A stretch of DNA of 64,000 bases, taken from assembly GCF_023347295.1 (NCBI RefSeq), contig NZ_CP094469.1:1798001-1862000 (forward strand), in the 5' to 3' direction. The position numbers and the translations under genes are program-made. The notes beneath the pieces are model-generated. The model was not told the origin of the DNA. It saw nothing but the letters and a program-made list of their open reading frames with translations, and made no database searches. This stretch comes from Faecalibacterium sp. I3-3-33. Its GTDB lineage: Bacteria; Bacillota; Clostridia; Oscillospirales; Ruminococcaceae. Of the stretch, positions 6,509-16,792 are shown one piece after another (position 1 is the first letter of the stretch; each line of letters begins with the position of its first letter).

Positions 6509-8947
6509 ATGATCGATCATGCAAAACTGGAATCTGTTCTGAACGGATACCAGACTTATTTCCCGCAGCACTGGCTTCATGGAGAAGATTTCAAATGGGA
6601 AGCCGTGCAGCATTTCCACGACCATTGGAATATTGACACGGCAGATTTTGGTGAAATGTTCAAGGAAGCCACTGCAAAGGTCTTTTCGCTTCTGGATACC
6701 GGCTATGCCTATCCCCGCGCGATGGTCCTGAATTTCGCAGCAGCGGACTGTGAAGCCACCCGCGCTATGTTCCGCAGCCTGTTTGATGAATCCATCGGGC
6801 TTTCTCAGCGCATCACCGCATTTCAAGCTGCTGCCGAATCCCTGCGCATAAAACACAACGATGGCAGCTGGAACAACCACTACCAGAACACCAGCGCTAT
6901 CAGCGTCTATCTGTGGCTTCAGTTCCCGGATAAATATTATGCCTATCGGTATGCCGTATCCCGTGATATCGCAAAAGAATTAAACTTTGACACACCACCC
7001 AAACGGGATGGTTCTATCGACTCTCTACTGAATAGCTATCGTCTTTATGATGAGCTGCGGGCGGCACTGAGCCAAAATGCTGCCGTCACCCAGATGATCC
7101 GCAGCGCCATTGAGGCAGCCCCTGCCGGGAAATACTGGCCCGACACACACTGGAATATTGCTGCCATTGATCTGGGCTTTTATCTGAGCCGCTATTATCT
7201 TCAAGAGCAGACAGTCGCTCAGAAGGAATCCGAGTGGTTTCCCCGCAAAGCAGACTATGATCCGGGCATTACTACAGAGCAGTGGATCAGTTTGCTGAAC
7301 GACCCGTCTGTCTTTACACAGAATGCGCTCCGCATTATGAAATGTATGCTGGATTATGGTGGTCAAGCCACCTGCAAGCAGCTTGCGATCAAGTACGGCG
7401 AAGCTGCCGGCTTCTACAATATGGGTTCTTCCAGCCTTGCACGAAGGGTCGTTGAAAAGACAAATTGTCCCCTCATGCCGCGCGACAGCGAAAACTCCCG
7501 CTGGTGGCCTGTTCTGTATACCGGCAAAAGTGCTGATTCCAAAGAAAACGGCTCTTATATTTGGCGTTTGCGGGATGAGCTTGTTCAAGCCTTGAAAAAG
7601 ACTGACCTTTCTCATATTCCCCTTTATGCCGTTTCTTCTGAAAAAGACTCTACTTCTCCCCGCCACTACTGGTGGCTGACCGCAAGTCCAAAAATCTGGC
7701 AGTTTTCCGATCTCAAAGTCGGTGAAGAACAATCGTATACATTATACAATGAAAGCGGTCATAAGCGGCGGATCTTTCAGAACATTCTGGATGCCAAGGC
7801 AGGTGATCCCGTCATCTGCTACGAGGCCAACCCCGTTAAAAAAGTAGTTGCTCTTGCAAAAATCACACAAGAAAATAACGGAAAAGAACTTTATTTTGAA
7901 AAGATCGAAAATCTAATATCCCCTATTGAATACTCCACTCTGAAAGATTGTCCGGAACTGGAAAAGATGGAGTTTTTTGTACAACAGAACGGAAGCCTGT
8001 TCAAGCTTTCGGAAGGGGAATACAACTTTATTCTGGACCTTATCCGGGAAGAAAATCCAGCACCCGTCCGTTCGATAGCATCGAACGCTTATACAAAATC
8101 AGATTTTCTGCACAGCGTATTTCTGAGCGAACCGCGCTATGACGTTTTGGTCTCTCTACTGCGCCGCAAAAAGAACGTCATTCTGCAAGGTGCACCCGGC
8201 GTTGGAAAGACCTACGCCGCCAAACGGCTGGCGTACTCTATGATGGGTCAGGCCGATTCCTCCCGGATAGAGTTCGTGCAGTTCCACCAGAATTACTCCT
8301 ACGAGGATTTCATGCTGGGCTACCGGCCGGACGGTTCCGGCTTTAAGCTGACCGAGGGCGTATTTTACCGCTTCTGCCAGAAGGCTTCCAACGACTCCGA
8401 CCGGGAATACTTTTTCCTCATCGACGAGATCAACCGGGGCAACCTGAGCAAGATCTTCGGTGAGCTGATGATGCTGATTGAAGGCGACCACCGGGGTGAA
8501 AAGATCACGCTGGCCTATAATGGGCTGCCCTTCTATGTCCCGGAAAATCTCTACATCATCGGCATGATGAACACCGCCGACCGGAGCCTCGCCATGATTG
8601 ACTATGCGCTGCGCAGGCGTTTCAGCTTCTTTGAGATGGAACCGGCTTTCACTTCCGAGGGATTCCAGAAATATCAAGCTGCACTCAACAACGAAACCTT
8701 CAATGCTTTGGTGGAACAGATCAAGGCATTGAACCGGGAAATTACCGAAGATACCTCCCTCGGTTCCGGCTTCCGTATCGGTCACAGCTACTTCTGTCTG
8801 GCTGACCCTGCCGCCTGCACCACCGACTGGATGCGCTCTGTGGTGGAATTTGACCTTCTGCCTACGCTGGCAGAATACTGGTTCGATGCGCCCGACAAGC
8901 TGCATCGTTGGGAGCAAAATCTGCGTGGTGTTTTCAATGACGACTGA
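6509..8947 (+). CDS. mcrB: McrB-type AAA+ GTPase with internal EVE domain
   Basis: An 812-residue motor subunit of a type IV restriction system. The first ~380 residues have no firm family but carry conserved-looking blocks (YNMGSSSLARRV, ENSRWWPVLY). Residues about 386-525 start with HYWWLTASPKIW and match EVE domains, PUA-like modules that bind modified bases. The AAA+ motor has Walker A GAPGVGKT at 561-568, Walker B FFLIDEINRGN at 635-645 and the McrB signature MNTADRS at 687-693. It would recognise modified DNA and drive cleavage by McrC. ATG 6509 has GGAGG 8 nt upstream; the longer frame from 6260 overlaps the recombinase and is rejected. It overlaps mcrC. Confidence 0.9.
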   Translation: MIDHAKLESVLNGYQTYFPQHWLHGEDFKWEAVQHFHDHWNIDTADFGEMFKEATAKVFSLLDTGYAYPRAMVLNFAAADCEATRAMFRSLFDESIGLSQRITAFQAAAESLRIKHNDGSWNNHYQNTSAISVYLWLQFPDKYYAYRYAVSRDIAKELNFDTPPKRDGSIDSLLNSYRLYDELRAALSQNAAVTQMIRSAIEAAPAGKYWPDTHWNIAAIDLGFYLSRYYLQEQTVAQKESEWFPRKADYDPGITTEQWISLLNDPSVFTQNALRIMKCMLDYGGQATCKQLAIKYGEAAGFYNMGSSSLARRVVEKTNCPLMPRDSENSRWWPVLYTGKSADSKENGSYIWRLRDELVQALKKTDLSHIPLYAVSSEKDSTSPRHYWWLTASPKIWQFSDLKVGEEQSYTLYNESGHKRRIFQNILDAKAGDPVICYEANPVKKVVALAKITQENNGKELYFEKIENLISPIEYSTLKDCPELEKMEFFVQQNGSLFKLSEGEYNFILDLIREENPAPVRSIASNAYTKSDFLHSVFLSEPRYDVLVSLLRRKKNVILQGAPGVGKTYAAKRLAYSMMGQADSSRIEFVQFHQNYSYEDFMLGYRPDGSGFKLTEGVFYRFCQKASNDSDREYFFLIDEINRGNLSKIFGELMMLIEGDHRGEKITLAYNGLPFYVPENLYIIGMMNTADRSLAMIDYALRRRFSFFEMEPAFTSEGFQKYQAALNNETFNALVEQIKALNREITEDTSLGSGFRIGHSYFCLADPAACTTDWMRSVVEFDLLPTLAEYWFDAPDKLHRWEQNLRGVFNDD

Positions 8948-10004
8948 CAAAGGGATCTTTATCCAGAACATCTACTATATGCTCTCCTATGCCTTTCAGG
9001 TGTTGCAGCAGCAGGATTATCAGTGCATTGCCTCGGAAAAGTTTGAACACATCGATGATTTGTTTGCCGTTATCCTTGCAAAGGGTGTTTCCCGGCAGCT
9101 GAAGCAGGGGCTTTATCGGGAATATGTTTCCCGCAGCGAGACCCGGTCGGTCTTGCGGGGAAAGCTGGATCTTCCGCAGACCATTAAAACCCGCATCCAG
9201 CATAAGCCTCAGGTCGCCTGCACCTTTGACGAGCTTTCCGAAGATAATCTGTATAACCAGATCCTGAAAACCACCCTGCAAGTGCTGCTTCGGGACGAGA
9301 ATGTTTCCGCTAAGCGCAAAGTGGAATTGAAGAAAGCGCTTCTGTTTCTGGACTTAGTTTCTGAACTGCTTCCCGCGCAGATTCCATGGAAGCAGCTGCA
9401 TTACCAGCGGAGTAACCAGAATTACGAGATGCTGCTGAATCTCTGCTATTTCGTGCTGCACGATATGCTGCAGACCACCGAGAGCGGCAGCTATAAAATG
9501 ACAGCATTTTCGGATGAACACATGGCAAAGCTGTACGAACGCTTTATTCTGGAGTATTACCGGCAACACCATCCCTATCTTACTGAAGTCAAGGCTGCAC
9601 AGGTCAAATGGGCTCTGGTGGGAAAGCACGATGCTGCCATGCTGCGGTTTCTCCCTGCCATGCAAACCGATATTTTTCTGCGTTTCCATGAAAAAATCCT
9701 GATTCTGGATGCCAAATATTACAGCCACACCATGCAGCAGCAATTTAACAAAGAAACTCTGCATTCTGCCAACCTCTACCAGATCTACACCTACGTTAAA
9801 AATCAGGATGCTGCCCATACCGGAAATGTTTCCGGGCTGCTGGTCTACGCCAAAACGCAGGAAGCCATCACCCCGGATTGCCTGTTCAACTTAGACGGCA
9901 ATCTGATTGGTGCCCGCACCTTGGATCTGAATCAGGATTTCCGGCAGATCACCGCACAACTGGATGAAATTGCTGAGCAATTTTTCGGAAGGCATCCGGT
10001 CTGA
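8937..10004 (+). CDS. mcrC: McrC-type nuclease subunit
   Basis: A 355-residue partner of McrB. The N-terminal half reads as the usual McrC platform, beginning with IFIQNIYYMLSYAF. The PD-(D/E)xK nuclease core is visible as D245 in TDIFLRF and D258-A-K260 in ILILDAKYY. ATG 8937 overlaps the end of mcrB by 11 nt, which fits translational coupling in a two-gene unit. McrC is recruited to the McrB ring and cuts DNA carrying modified bases. A terminator follows 22 nt after the stop. Confidence 0.9.
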   Translation: MTTDKGIFIQNIYYMLSYAFQVLQQQDYQCIASEKFEHIDDLFAVILAKGVSRQLKQGLYREYVSRSETRSVLRGKLDLPQTIKTRIQHKPQVACTFDELSEDNLYNQILKTTLQVLLRDENVSAKRKVELKKALLFLDLVSELLPAQIPWKQLHYQRSNQNYEMLLNLCYFVLHDMLQTTESGSYKMTAFSDEHMAKLYERFILEYYRQHHPYLTEVKAAQVKWALVGKHDAAMLRFLPAMQTDIFLRFHEKILILDAKYYSHTMQQQFNKETLHSANLYQIYTYVKNQDAAHTGNVSGLLVYAKTQEAITPDCLFNLDGNLIGARTLDLNQDFRQITAQLDEIAEQFFGRHPV

Positions 10005-10026
10005 TCTTTCCCGCATCGATTTCCTC

Positions 10027-10060
10027 GCCTGTCTGGTCTTCAGGCAAGCATTTTCTTTTG
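10027..10060 (+). terminator. Terminator after mcrC, near copy of 6402-6434
   Basis: GCCTGTCTG/CAGGCAAGC stem with a GTCTT loop and one mismatch, followed by ATTTTCTTTTG. About 35 of 40 bases match the hairpin after the recombinase, and one changed base pair is compensated. Confidence 0.7.
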
Positions 10061-10085
10061 CGGAGATCCTGAGAATTGCGAAAAA

Positions 10086-10137
10086 CTGCCCCCGAAGCAG
10101 CGCGTTCCTGCGCGGTCTGCTTCGGGGGCAGTCTGTT
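10086..10137. terminator. Bidirectional terminator between mcrC and rnr
   Basis: Perfect 15-bp inverted repeat CTGCCCCCGAAGCAG (10,086-10,100) and its complement (10,117-10,131), with A-run before and T-run after, so it can stop transcripts from both sides. It is the first GC-rich backbone-type element after the accessory region. Confidence 0.85.
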
Positions 10138-10154
10138 TTTGTTTTATGATACGG

Positions 10155-12278
10155 TCACTGCTTTGCGCTTTCCGGGGCGACCTCAAAGTCGATCTTGCCC
10201 AGATTGACGTCTGCACGCACGATGGTGATCATCATGGTATCGCCCAGATTCCAGTTCTTGCCGGAAACGGGGTCAGAAAGGCGCACGCCCTCGGTGAGCA
10301 TGGTGCCGGTGGCGGTCAGGCTGGAAGCGGGCACAAAGCCCTCCACGCCGTTTTCCAGCTCGATGAACAAGCCGCGCTGGGTCACGCCGGAGATGCGGCC
10401 CTCGTAGCACTCGCCCAGATGGCGGCGGGCATACTCGGCCTTATAGCAGTCCTCGGCCTTGCGCTCGATCTGCATGGCGATCACCTCGCGCTCGCTGGCC
10501 TGCTTGCTGACGTCCTCGGCAAACTCGCTGTAACGCAGGATCATGGTGTCCTTATCGGTACCCTTGAGCTGAGCGGTCATGATACGGTGGATAGCCAAGT
10601 CCGGGTAGCGGCGGATGGGGCTGGTGAAGTGCGCATAGTCCTGCAGCACCAGACCATAGTGTCCCTTGGGCTTTTCCTCGTACACAGCCTTGGACATGCA
10701 GCGCAGCATACCGGTGTTGATGATCTGCTCGTAGGCAGTGCCGCGCACGCCCTCCAGAATAGCGCTCAGCTCCTTGGGAGTGGGCACGTCCTTGGCAAAG
10801 TGGTCGTTGACACCGCAGGCCTGCAGCAGACCGTGCAGACGCTCCAGCTTTTCGGCGTTGGGCTCCTCGTGCACACGGTACACAAAGGGGATCTGCTTTA
10901 CCCGGGCAAAGTGGGCGGCGCACTGGTTTGCCAGCAGCATGAACTCTTCGATCATGGCCTCGCTCTCGCCGGAGGTGCGCTTTTTCACGTCGATGCAGTG
11001 GCCGTCCTCGTCGAGGATCAGCTTCACCTCGCCGCTCTCGATATCCATGCAGCCGCGCTCCTTGCGCAGGCGGGCACGGTGGCCGTACAGCTCCTTCATG
11101 GCGGGCAGCTGCGCCAGTACCTCGTGGTACTTGCCGGTCAGCTCGTCATCGGCGTTACCGGCCAGCAGGGCGTTGATTTCGGAATACACGCCCTTGACCC
11201 GGCTGCGGATGACGGACTTGACAAAGCGGTAATCGGTCAGGTTGCCGTCCTTGTCCAGCCGCATCAGGCAGGAGAAAGCCAGACGCAGTACACCCTCGTT
11301 CAGGCTGCAGATGCCGTTGGACAGCTGCTTGGGCAGCATGGGCACCACCTGATCGGCATAATAAACGCTGGTAGCGCGGCTGAATGCCTCGTTGTCCAGC
11401 TCGGTGCCGGGCTTAACGTAGTTGGAAACATCCGCGATATGCACGCCCAGCTCAAAGCCGCCGTCCGGGGTCTTGGTCAGGCTGATGGCATCGTCGATAT
11501 CCTTGGTCTCGGCGCTGTCGATGGTAAAGATGGGCAAAGCGCGCAGATCCATGCGGCCCTCGCAGTCCGCAGCGGACACCTCGGCGTTGTCCAGCTTTTT
11601 GGCCTCGTCCCGCACCTTATCCGGGAAGCGGCTGCGGATATCCTGCGCGTAGAGCAGTGCCTTTGCGCAGCGCTTGGCTTCATCACAGCTGCCAAAGCGC
11701 ATGGCAACGCCTACGCGGTGATCTTCCTGACGGTTGCCACGCAGCAGGATCTCCACTGCAACCTTGTCGCCGTCCTTGGCACTGCCTTCGCAGTCCCGCA
11801 TGACCTGCATGGAGATGGCGGGGCAATCGTCCGGCACAAACTTCAGGCGGCCCTCCACGCGGTGCATGGTGCCCACCAGAGCGTTCTTCTCTTCCAGAAC
11901 CGCAAGGATCTCACCCTCATCGCTGCCCTCTACCCGGGGGTGTGCAAACTTTTCCACCAGCACCATGTCGCCGGGCATTGCGCCGCGGGTGAACCGGCCG
12001 GGGATGAAGATATCGCTGGTACCGTCCTCCAGCATGACAAAGGCAAAGTTTTTGCCCAGCTTTACTACCTTGCACAGCAGTGCCTTGTCGGCACGGCCGC
12101 TGCGCACGGTGAAGAACACGCCCTGCCGCTGGCAGATGACAGCCTCGTGCACCAGCTGGTCCACAGCCTCCATCACCTTGCGGTCTGCGCCGCGATCCCC
12201 ACCGAACTTATTCTTCAGATCTTTTACGGTGCACGGCTGATTCTGGATCGCGTGCTCAATTTTATCGCGCATTGCCAT
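10155..12278 (-). CDS. rnr: Ribonuclease R
   Basis: A 707-residue processive 3'-to-5' exoribonuclease. After a winged-helix and cold-shock-like N-terminal part, the RNB catalytic domain carries the Asp cluster DSAETKDIDDA at 254-264 and later LNEGVLRLAFSC. A C-terminal S1 domain reads YEGRISGVTQRGLFIELENG (about residues 620-640). Length is typical. Such enzymes degrade structured RNA and help in tmRNA quality control. The start has GGAG about 10 nt upstream. In many Firmicutes rnr follows secG, as it does here, but a terminator separates the two. Confidence 0.95.
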   Translation of the reverse strand: MAMRDKIEHAIQNQPCTVKDLKNKFGGDRGADRKVMEAVDQLVHEAVICQRQGVFFTVRSGRADKALLCKVVKLGKNFAFVMLEDGTSDIFIPGRFTRGAMPGDMVLVEKFAHPRVEGSDEGEILAVLEEKNALVGTMHRVEGRLKFVPDDCPAISMQVMRDCEGSAKDGDKVAVEILLRGNRQEDHRVGVAMRFGSCDEAKRCAKALLYAQDIRSRFPDKVRDEAKKLDNAEVSAADCEGRMDLRALPIFTIDSAETKDIDDAISLTKTPDGGFELGVHIADVSNYVKPGTELDNEAFSRATSVYYADQVVPMLPKQLSNGICSLNEGVLRLAFSCLMRLDKDGNLTDYRFVKSVIRSRVKGVYSEINALLAGNADDELTGKYHEVLAQLPAMKELYGHRARLRKERGCMDIESGEVKLILDEDGHCIDVKKRTSGESEAMIEEFMLLANQCAAHFARVKQIPFVYRVHEEPNAEKLERLHGLLQACGVNDHFAKDVPTPKELSAILEGVRGTAYEQIINTGMLRCMSKAVYEEKPKGHYGLVLQDYAHFTSPIRRYPDLAIHRIMTAQLKGTDKDTMILRYSEFAEDVSKQASEREVIAMQIERKAEDCYKAEYARRHLGECYEGRISGVTQRGLFIELENGVEGFVPASSLTATGTMLTEGVRLSDPVSGKNWNLGDTMMITIVRADVNLGKIDFEVAPESAKQ

Positions 12279-12410
12279 AAAATATTTTCTCCTTCACTTC
12301 CGTGGCCGTGCATCTCCTGCGGAGCACAGCCCTGCCTTGGGACGGGCGCTTTCCCCTGTCCCCTCTTTGCGGCAGCCCGCAGAACCGGCTGCCCGCACTT
12401 TTTTGCACAG

Positions 12411-12441
12411 AAAAACAGCCCCGTCCGTTCACGGGGCTGCA
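12411..12441 (-). terminator. Terminator of secG
   Basis: On the minus strand CAGCCCCGT-GAACGG-ACGGGGCTG is followed by TTTTT. It lies between secG and rnr, so rnr may depend on readthrough or on its own promoter. Confidence 0.85.
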
Positions 12442-12449
12442 ACGCCTTC

Positions 12450-12701
12450 TCAGCCTGCCAGACGGCCTGCAAACAGGCAGGCCAGAATAGCAACCACAAA
12501 GAACACCACGCCTGCAATGCGGGTGACCTTAGCCAGCATCTGGTCTGCCGGGGTCAGACGCGCATTGTTGGCACCGCCCACGCTGCCGTTGATGGCACCG
12601 GACAGGCCCTGACCGTGGGTGTGCTGCATGAGGGTGAGGAAAACGATGACCAGCGAAGCCACCAGCAGAATGACACCGCCAACAATTTCGATAACAGACA
12701 T
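12450..12701 (-). CDS. secG: Preprotein translocase subunit SecG
   Basis: An 83-residue membrane protein with two hydrophobic segments (about residues 4-22 and 62-80) around a Gly/Asn-rich loop, the layout of SecG. It sits in the inner membrane with SecYE and assists protein export. ATG 12,701 gives MSVIEIVGGVILL; the longer frame is rejected because only this start matches the family length and follows AAGGAG. A consensus-like promoter lies 60 nt upstream. Confidence 0.92.
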   Translation of the reverse strand: MSVIEIVGGVILLVASLVIVFLTLMQHTHGQGLSGAINGSVGGANNARLTPADQMLAKVTRIAGVVFFVVAILACLFAGRLAG

Positions 12702-12758
12702 GAATCGTAACGCTCCTTTTATTTGTAAATACGGAAAACCACGCAAAAATACAACTAT

Positions 12759-12787
12759 ATAGTAACATAACAAAGCCAGAATTGCAA
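12759..12787 (-). promoter_or_regulatory. Sigma-A-like promoter of secG
   Basis: Minus-strand TTGCAA (12,787-12,782), 17-nt spacer, TACTAT (12,764-12,759). Confidence 0.65.
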
Positions 12788-12802
12788 GTAGAATCCGCGC
12801 AT

Positions 12803-14398
12803 TTATCCCGCTGCTTCCAGCGCAGCGCAGACCTGCGCAAAGATAGCCGCGCCGGAGTACGCGGTATGCACTGCACCGTCCTGCAATACCACAATGGTAT
12901 AGCGGGGCTTTTCTACCGGCCAGAACCCCGCAAACCACAGGTTGCAGCGCTCAGTGCCCTCCGGGGTGAACTGCCCGGTCTGGGCAGTTCCGGTCTTGCC
13001 GCCCGCCCCGCCGGGAAGCCCGGCGGCATCCTGCGCGGTGCCCTGCTGCACCACCTGTACCAGCATGGCGCGCAAAAGCGCTGCGCTCTGCGCCGGGAGC
13101 ACCCGCCGTCCCCGGGGGTGGCTGAGGGTCTCCATCGGCTGCCCGGTGGTCTCGTCCAGCGTGGCTTGCAGCACATAGGGAGCGCGGTATACGCCGTCTG
13201 CTGCAATGGTGTTGAACAGCGCCGCTACCTGCAAGGGCGTGGCCAGCAGACTGCCCTGCCCAAAGCTGAAATTGGCCAGCTGGCCGCTTTGCGCCAGCTC
13301 CTGCGGGGTGGGCAGCTGCCCGGCCTCGGCGGCAAGCCCCTCTGCCAGCGGCAGGCTCTGTCCAAAGCCGAAGGCCTTGGCGGTGTCCAGCAGTTTTTCC
13401 GCACCCAGCTGCTGTCCCAGACGGATAAAATAGCCGTTGCAGCTTTTTTCCAGCGCAGCGGCAAGGTCTACCTGTCCGTGGGGGATCCCGCCTGCACAGC
13501 GGAAAATCTGCCCATCCACTACCACCGCGCCGGTGCACTCGAAAACCGGCTGTAAACCCGCTTCCAGCGCAGCTGCCGCCAGCACCGGTTTGAACACCGA
13601 CCCCACCGCGTAGCTTTGCAGTGTCCGGTTCAAAAAGGGACTGTTCGCCGCCTGCAAACTATCAACAAGGTGCTCCGGGTCGTAGCCCGGCACACTGACG
13701 CTGGCGCGCACCGCCGCTGTGGCAGTATCCAGCACCAGAATGCAGCCGCTTTGCATCGTAGCAGCCGCCACCGCTTCCACCGCCCGCTGCACCGGGCGGG
13801 AGATGGTCAGCTGCACGCCCAGTGCCCCGCTGTCGGCACGCAAAAGCTGGGGCGTCTCTCCGGTGCGCAGCGTCCCTTGCGCCGTGACAGCGCAGACAAG
13901 GCTGCTGTGCTCCCCTGTGCCGGAAAGTACGGCGTCCAGCGCCTTTTCCAGACCGGCAGCGCCGTGGTCTGTACCATCCAGATAGCCCAGCAGATGCTGG
14001 CACAGCGGCACTGCCGCATACCGCCGGGCGGCGAGGTAACCGGTCAGGCCAAGGCGGGCGGGGTCGCAGTTCAGCTCCAGCAAAAACGGCGCAGCGCGGC
14101 TACGGCTGCGGTACAAAAGTGCCTGCCCGGCGGCATCAGTGCAGGCATACAGGCGGTCGTAATTGCCCTGCCCGGGAAAGCACAACACCTGCCAGCGTTC
14201 CTCTAAGCCGGTGAGCAGCCGCCCCTGCACATCGTAAAAGTTGCCCCTCCGGGCGGGCAGTTGCAGGGTAACCGTGCTTTGCGCCGCCGCGCGCGCAGCA
14301 TAGGCGGGGTGCTGCGCCAGCAGATACAACCGGCACAGCACCACCATAAACCCCAGCAGCAAGGCGGCATACACCGCCAGTACCCGTTTGCCGGACAT
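12803..14398 (-). CDS. Class B penicillin-binding protein (transpeptidase)
   Basis: A 531-residue transpeptidase with one N-terminal membrane anchor (residues 5-27). Active-site motifs are complete: SVFK with Ser267, SCN at 319-321 and KTG at 468-470. It has no PASTA repeats and is shorter than most FtsI or SpoVD proteins. It would crosslink peptidoglycan at the division site or side wall; which one is not clear, and mrdA elsewhere in the window supplies the elongation enzyme. ATG 14,398 follows AAAGGGGG. It stands between groEL (with its terminator) and secG. Confidence 0.88.
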   Translation of the reverse strand: MSGKRVLAVYAALLLGFMVVLCRLYLLAQHPAYAARAAAQSTVTLQLPARRGNFYDVQGRLLTGLEERWQVLCFPGQGNYDRLYACTDAAGQALLYRSRSRAAPFLLELNCDPARLGLTGYLAARRYAAVPLCQHLLGYLDGTDHGAAGLEKALDAVLSGTGEHSSLVCAVTAQGTLRTGETPQLLRADSGALGVQLTISRPVQRAVEAVAAATMQSGCILVLDTATAAVRASVSVPGYDPEHLVDSLQAANSPFLNRTLQSYAVGSVFKPVLAAAALEAGLQPVFECTGAVVVDGQIFRCAGGIPHGQVDLAAALEKSCNGYFIRLGQQLGAEKLLDTAKAFGFGQSLPLAEGLAAEAGQLPTPQELAQSGQLANFSFGQGSLLATPLQVAALFNTIAADGVYRAPYVLQATLDETTGQPMETLSHPRGRRVLPAQSAALLRAMLVQVVQQGTAQDAAGLPGGAGGKTGTAQTGQFTPEGTERCNLWFAGFWPVEKPRYTIVVLQDGAVHTAYSGAAIFAQVCAALEAAG

Positions 14399-14455
14399 CC
14401 ACGCGCCCCCTTTCCCTATGGTTAGGGTGGGCAGCGGAGGTGCGGGGTATACACA

Positions 14456-14500
14456 AAAAGAGGCGGAACCTCTCCGAAGAGATGTTCCGCCTCTCTGGCG
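14456..14500 (-). terminator. Terminator of the groESL operon
   Basis: Inverted repeat AGAGGCGGAAC.../...GTTCCGCCTCT, followed on the minus strand by TTTTTGTG, just after groEL. Confidence 0.85.
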
Positions 14501-14523
14501 TATCTTATTAGGAAAGGTACGGC

Positions 14524-16185
<1,662 letters not shown>

Positions 16186-16209
16186 TCAATTGAAAAGGAA
16201 AAATCAGTT

Positions 16210-16497
16210 TCAGTCTTCCACAACAGCCAGAATGTCGCTCTGGCGCACGATGGTGCACTCTTCGCCGTCCACCTTGACCTCGGTGCCGGAGTACTTGCTG
16301 GTGAGGACCTTGTCGCCGACCTTGACGGTCATCTTGACTTCCTTGCCGTCCACAACACCGCCGGGGCCAACTGCGATGACCTGTGCCACCTGCGGCTTCT
16401 CTTTTGCGCTGCCGGTCAGGATCAGGCCGCCCTTGGTGGTCTCCTCGACTTCAACAGTCTTAATGACAACACGGTCTGCAAGAGGAATGATCTTCAT
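16210..16497 (-). CDS. groS: Co-chaperonin GroES (10 kDa)
   Basis: A 95-residue lid protein. It starts MKIIPLADRVVIK, has the mobile-loop segment EETTKGGLILTGSAKEKPQ (about residues 18-36) and ends in SDILAVVED, all as in GroES. First gene of groESL, with about 80 nt of leader between CIRCE and the start codon. Confidence 0.97.
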   Translation of the reverse strand: MKIIPLADRVVIKTVEVEETTKGGLILTGSAKEKPQVAQVIAVGPGGVVDGKEVKMTVKVGDKVLTSKYSGTEVKVDGEECTIVRQSDILAVVED

Positions 16498-16578
16498 AAT
16501 TCTTGCCCTCCAATTATATTGAATTTATTTGAAACTTTATTATGTCCTGCGGGGGCTTTGTGTGTGCTCCGCAGTGGT

Positions 16579-16605
16579 TTAGCACTCCTTTTCTCTGAGT
16601 GCTAA
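16579..16605 (-). promoter_or_regulatory. CIRCE operator (HrcA site) of groESL
   Basis: Perfect TTAGCACTC-N9-GAGTGCTAA, the consensus CIRCE inverted repeat bound by the heat-shock repressor HrcA. It overlaps the transcription start region downstream of the promoter at 16,610-16,638. No hrcA gene is in this window. Confidence 0.98.
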
Positions 16606-16609
16606 GTGT

Positions 16610-16638
16610 ATTGTACTCATCTTGCCCTGAAAAATCAA
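16610..16638 (-). promoter_or_regulatory. Promoter of groESL
   Basis: Minus-strand TTGATT (16,638-16,633), 17-nt spacer, TACAAT (16,615-16,610), directly followed by CIRCE. Confidence 0.85.
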
Positions 16639-16706
16639 GGGGTTTTGCAATTTTTCTTTGTTAAGAATTTATGACGCTCAAAAATCGCACCCTGCCACGC
16701 AAAAAA

Positions 16707-16746
16707 GCGGCGTGTTCTTGACAGGACGCGCCGCCTTTTTTATACT
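16707..16746 (+). promoter_or_regulatory. Consensus promoter embedded in a terminator-like hairpin
   Basis: TTGACA (16,718-16,723), 17-nt spacer, TATACT (16,741-16,746) would drive the acyltransferase gene. The same DNA forms an 11-bp stem, GCGGCGTGTTC with GGACGCGCCGC (two wobble pairs), whose six-base loop is exactly TTGACA, with an A-run before and a T-run after. It could be a promoter, a bidirectional terminator, or both. Confidence 0.6.
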
Positions 16747-16792
16747 TATAACGAACACAACTGACGCGCTTTGCGGCAGAATGGAGGATACT

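Noticed and set aside
10146..12710. 854-residue plus-strand frame over rnr and secG
   Set aside because: Antisense shadow; amino-acid content is His/Gln/Leu-rich low-complexity, with no motif.
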